From Sandaracinaceae bacterium (GTDB lineage Bacteria; Myxococcota_A; Polyangia; Polyangiales; Sandaracinaceae), in NCBI GenBank assembly GCA_025056955.1, contig JANWYL010000125.1, positions 1-8,329 on the forward strand: a DNA stretch of 8,329 bases, in the 5' to 3' direction. Positions 6,215-8,329 of the stretch are shown piece after piece. The stretch's first letter is position 1, and each line of letters opens with the position of its first letter. Both the position numbers and the translations under genes were made by a program. Under the pieces are notes generated by a model. That model saw nothing but the letters and a program-made list of their open reading frames with translations, was not told where the DNA came from and did not search any database.

Positions 6215-7713
6215 TGGCACACAAGCCAATTACTGAACTTGGAGAGGACTACCTCGTCCGGCCAGGAGTGACTTTCCACGATGTCACCGAGATTGTTAGC
6301 GGAGTCACGGAGCGCCCTGCTCCTCGAGGTTGGTGGATTCTCTTTGGGATTTCAGCAGGGATGACTTTGCTTTTCATCGCAACGGTCGGCTACCTTGCTT
6401 GGACGGGGATTGGAATTTGGGGCAACAACAGCCCTGTCGCGTGGGCGTGGGACATTACCAATTTCGTGTGGTGGATCGGAATCGGGCACGCAGGGACCCT
6501 CATATCTGCCGTCCTGCACTTGTTTCGTCAGTACTGGCGGACAGCCATTAACCGCTTTTCGGAGGCGATGACGATTTTCGCAGTGATCTGTGCACTCCTT
6601 TTTCCGACCATCCACACTGGTCGCCCATGGCACATTTACTATCCCTTGCCGATTCCCAATGCGATGAACCTCTGGCCAAATTTCAAGTCCCCTTTGCTTT
6701 GGGACGTTTTTGCTGTGAGCACCTACTTTACTGTTTCGCTTTTGTTTTGGTACGTTGGCCTGATTCCCGATCTTGCCACCTTGCGTGATCGGACAGCCCG
6801 CCGCCTCCGAGAAATGGGGGTCCAATCGATGGAGGGAGGTCCTCCAAAGGGTTCACTCCAATGGCGTGCTGCGATCTACGGCGGCTTGGCACTTGGATGG
6901 CGCAGTTCTCATCGCCACTGGCAAAACTATGAGCGGGCCTATCTGATCCTTGCTGCTTTATCGACTCCCCTTGTGCTTTCGGTGCACTCAGTTGTGTCTT
7001 TTGACTTCGCAACCTCCGTGGAGCCGGGTTGGCACACAACGATTTTTCCTCCCTATTTCGTTGCAGGTGCGGTTTTTTCTGGCTTCGCGATGGTGATGAC
7101 CTTGCTCCTCATCGCGAGAACGGTGTTCAAGCTACACGACCTTGTGAGGCTCAAGCACCTCGATCTCATGAACCGCATCATGCTCACAACCGGCTCTTTG
7201 GTTGGGTATGCCTATGCGATGGAGTTTTTCATCGCTTGGTACTCTGGAAACCCCTATGAAAGGTATTGTTTCATCAACCGGGCCTTTGGAGACTACTGGT
7301 GGGCTTACTGGTCGATGATCACCTGCAACGTCATCGTTCCTCAAACCTTCTGGTTCAAAAAAGCCCGCACTTCGATTCCTTGGATGTTCATTGCCTCCAT
7401 TCTCATCAACATTGGCATGTGGTTTGAGCGCTTCGTGATCATTGTCACCACCTTGCATCGAGACTACATGGTGTCTGCGTGGGGAAGCTTCAGCCCGACC
7501 ATTTTTGATGTGATCACCTATTTGGGGTCGCTCGCTTTGTTCATGACATTGTTTTTGCTCTTCATTCGATGGGTGCCGATGATCGCAATGGCAGAGGTAA
7601 AGATGGTCATGCCAGAAGCGGATCCTCACGCGGAGGCAAAAGAAGGCCATGGGGCGGAGGCAGAGAGCCATGGGTTGCCCGCCCACAGCGTTCAACCTGT
7701 CCCAGCAGAATAG
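6214..7713 (+). CDS. actC: ACIII subunit ActC, NrfD/PsrC-like integral membrane quinol-binding protein
   Basis: Integral membrane subunit of alternative complex III and one of two NrfD-like subunits (the other, ActF, lies outside the window). It is where quinol is expected to be oxidised, delivering electrons to ActB, and a candidate for the proton path. In 499 residues I count about ten hydrophobic helices, near 41-62, 83-104, 118-134, 160-182, 242-263, 281-304, 322-344, 362-380, 390-412 and 432-458. Family-typical strings include GHAGTLISAVLHLFRQYWRT (91-110), HTGRPWHIYYPLP (134-146), HSVVSFDFATSVEPGWHTTI (258-277) and NIGMWFERFVIIVTTLHRD (399-417). Polar residues within helices (H92, H134, H140, D164) are inferred quinol or proton-path candidates. 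The loop at about 193-216 (REMGVQSMEGGPPKG) looks longer than in members I remember. The C-terminal 35 residues are charged, His-, Glu- and Ala-rich and probably flexible. TGATG overlap with actB. Confidence 0.95.
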   Translation: MAHKPITELGEDYLVRPGVTFHDVTEIVSGVTERPAPRGWWILFGISAGMTLLFIATVGYLAWTGIGIWGNNSPVAWAWDITNFVWWIGIGHAGTLISAVLHLFRQYWRTAINRFSEAMTIFAVICALLFPTIHTGRPWHIYYPLPIPNAMNLWPNFKSPLLWDVFAVSTYFTVSLLFWYVGLIPDLATLRDRTARRLREMGVQSMEGGPPKGSLQWRAAIYGGLALGWRSSHRHWQNYERAYLILAALSTPLVLSVHSVVSFDFATSVEPGWHTTIFPPYFVAGAVFSGFAMVMTLLLIARTVFKLHDLVRLKHLDLMNRIMLTTGSLVGYAYAMEFFIAWYSGNPYERYCFINRAFGDYWWAYWSMITCNVIVPQTFWFKKARTSIPWMFIASILINIGMWFERFVIIVTTLHRDYMVSAWGSFSPTIFDVITYLGSLALFMTLFLLFIRWVPMIAMAEVKMVMPEADPHAEAKEGHGAEAESHGLPAHSVQPVPAE

Positions 7714-7725
7714 GCGAGGGACGAT

Positions 7726-7733
7726 GGAGGTGA
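7726..7733 (+). promoter_or_regulatory. Strong ribosome binding site of actD
   Basis: GGAGGTGA, a near-perfect complement to the 3' end of 16S rRNA, ends four bases before the actD ATG (seven bases from its GGAGG core). It lies in the 24-base gap after the actC stop and settles the actD start. Confidence 0.85.
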
Positions 7734-7737
7734 TTTC

Positions 7738-8319
7738 ATGACAGCCAAAACCACATACCGCCCTCTTCTTTATCTTGCGGAGTTTGAGACTCCGGCCCAA
7801 GTGCTTAAAGCCGCTGAACGTGTCCGAGATGCAGGGTATCGCAAGTGGGATGTTCACACCCCCTTTCCAATCCACGGGATGGATCGAGCAATGGGCTTGC
7901 CGGATAGCCGCTTGGGATGGATTGTGCTTGCATGTGGGCTGACTGGCTGCTTTTTTGCCTTGGGGCTCATCTGGTGGGCCAATGGAGTGGATTATCCCTT
8001 GATCATTGGGGGGAAAGCTCCCTTTTCCTTGCCTTCTTCAGTTCCTGTAATGTTTGAGCTCACTGTTCTTTTTAGTGCTTTTGGTGCGGTTCTTGGCATG
8101 CTGGGCCTCAACCGCTTGCCGATGCACCACCATCCCCTTTTTCAATCAGAGCGCTTTGAGCGTGCAACGGACGATCGATTCTTCATTTCGATCGAAGCCT
8201 CGGATGAAAAATTCGATATCGAAGAGACGCGCGCATTCCTTGAGTCTCTTTCTCCTTCTCACATCGAACTGATTGAGGAAGAAGTCCAATTCAAAGAGGT
8301 TAAGGGTGATGAAGAATAA
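7738..8319 (+). CDS. actD: ACIII subunit ActD, two-helix membrane protein (DUF3341)
   Basis: Small membrane subunit of alternative complex III with no redox cofactor; it packs against ActC/ActF and is thought to be structural or to contribute to proton conduction. The 193-residue protein has a cytosolic N-terminal domain with the family signature VHTPFPIHGMDRAMGLP (39-55), followed by two hydrophobic helices (about 59-82 and 103-124) joined by a loop with DYPLIIGGKAPFSLPSSVP (85-103). The second helix, FELTVLFSAFGAVLGML, is the family's best conserved part. The C-terminal region (about 145-193) contains a ferredoxin-like segment DRFFISIEASDEKFDIEETR and ends in a very acidic tail. Length and order agree with other ActD proteins. 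It starts 24 bases after actC behind a strong ribosome binding site and overlaps the likely actE start. Confidence 0.94.
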   Translation: MTAKTTYRPLLYLAEFETPAQVLKAAERVRDAGYRKWDVHTPFPIHGMDRAMGLPDSRLGWIVLACGLTGCFFALGLIWWANGVDYPLIIGGKAPFSLPSSVPVMFELTVLFSAFGAVLGMLGLNRLPMHHHPLFQSERFERATDDRFFISIEASDEKFDIEETRAFLESLSPSHIELIEEEVQFKEVKGDEE

Positions 8320-8329
8320 GACCCGCTTT
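8309..8329 (+). CDS. actE: Probable start of actE (ACIII monohaem cytochrome c), only seven codons in window
   Basis: An ATG at 8309 lies inside the end of actD in another frame (11-base overlap) and opens a frame reading MKNKTRF to the window edge. The basic start suits a signal peptide. AGAGG at 8294-8298, ten bases upstream, could be the ribosome binding site. In known act clusters the next gene is the monohaem cytochrome ActE, so the name comes from position alone; nothing in seven residues proves it. Confidence 0.5.

Noticed and set aside
5090..6229. 379-codon open frame on the minus strand opposite the end of actB
   Set aside because: It is fully antisense to the cysteine-rich Fe-S domain of ActB, whose motifs are unmistakable. 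Its translation shows no recognisable domain and no coding logic, so it is a shadow of codon bias.
7132..7875. 247-codon open frame on the minus strand opposite actC/actD
   Set aside because: It spans two well-supported genes in antisense, and its composition (Cys- and His-rich, without hydrophobic pattern or motifs) is that of a shadow frame.

Overview
The window looks like chromosomal DNA from an aerobic Gram-negative bacterium of moderate GC content. It carries the start of an operon for alternative complex III (ACIII), the quinol-oxidising respiratory complex that replaces cytochrome bc1 in many Bacteroidota, Myxococcota, Acidobacteriota and related groups. A fused ActB (molybdopterin-like plus Fe-S domains) and a multihaem ActA are the diagnostic parts. 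The lineage cannot be fixed from the sequence; a Myxococcota-like origin is a weak guess. I see no mobile element, CRISPR array, tRNA or rRNA.

Layout. Positions 1-939 (minus strand) hold the first 313 codons of purA (adenylosuccinate synthetase), which runs off the left edge. A 136-base divergent intergenic region follows. It contains a good purA promoter candidate so close to the ATG that the mRNA may be leaderless. On the plus strand come a CCoAOMT-like SAM-dependent O-methyltransferase (1076-1732) and, 9 bases later, a 150-residue single-pass membrane protein I cannot name (1742-2194).

A 109-base gap (2195-2303) carries a striking dyad: a perfect 12-bp outer inverted repeat, a 6-bp inner hairpin and two copies of a 9-bp direct repeat 31 bp apart. 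A plausible sigma70-type promoter lies inside it. This is probably the control region of the respiratory operon.

From 2304 to the right edge the genes are tightly packed: actA (pentahaem membrane-anchored cytochrome c), actB (Tat-exported, MopB-like domain fused to a four-cluster ferredoxin-like domain), actC (NrfD/PsrC-type quinol-binding membrane subunit), actD (two-helix DUF3341 subunit), and what appear to be the first seven codons of actE. Start and stop codons overlap or nearly touch and ribosome binding sites are good, so this is one coupled transcription unit.

How they work together: ActC (with ActF, beyond the window) binds menaquinol or ubiquinol. Electrons are thought to pass through the Fe-S clusters of ActB to the haems of ActA and ActE, then to a soluble cytochrome or directly to a cytochrome oxidase often encoded just downstream. 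ActD is an accessory membrane subunit. ACIII itself is a described system. The parts I cannot match to anything known are the membrane protein at 1742-2194 and the dyad in front of actA.
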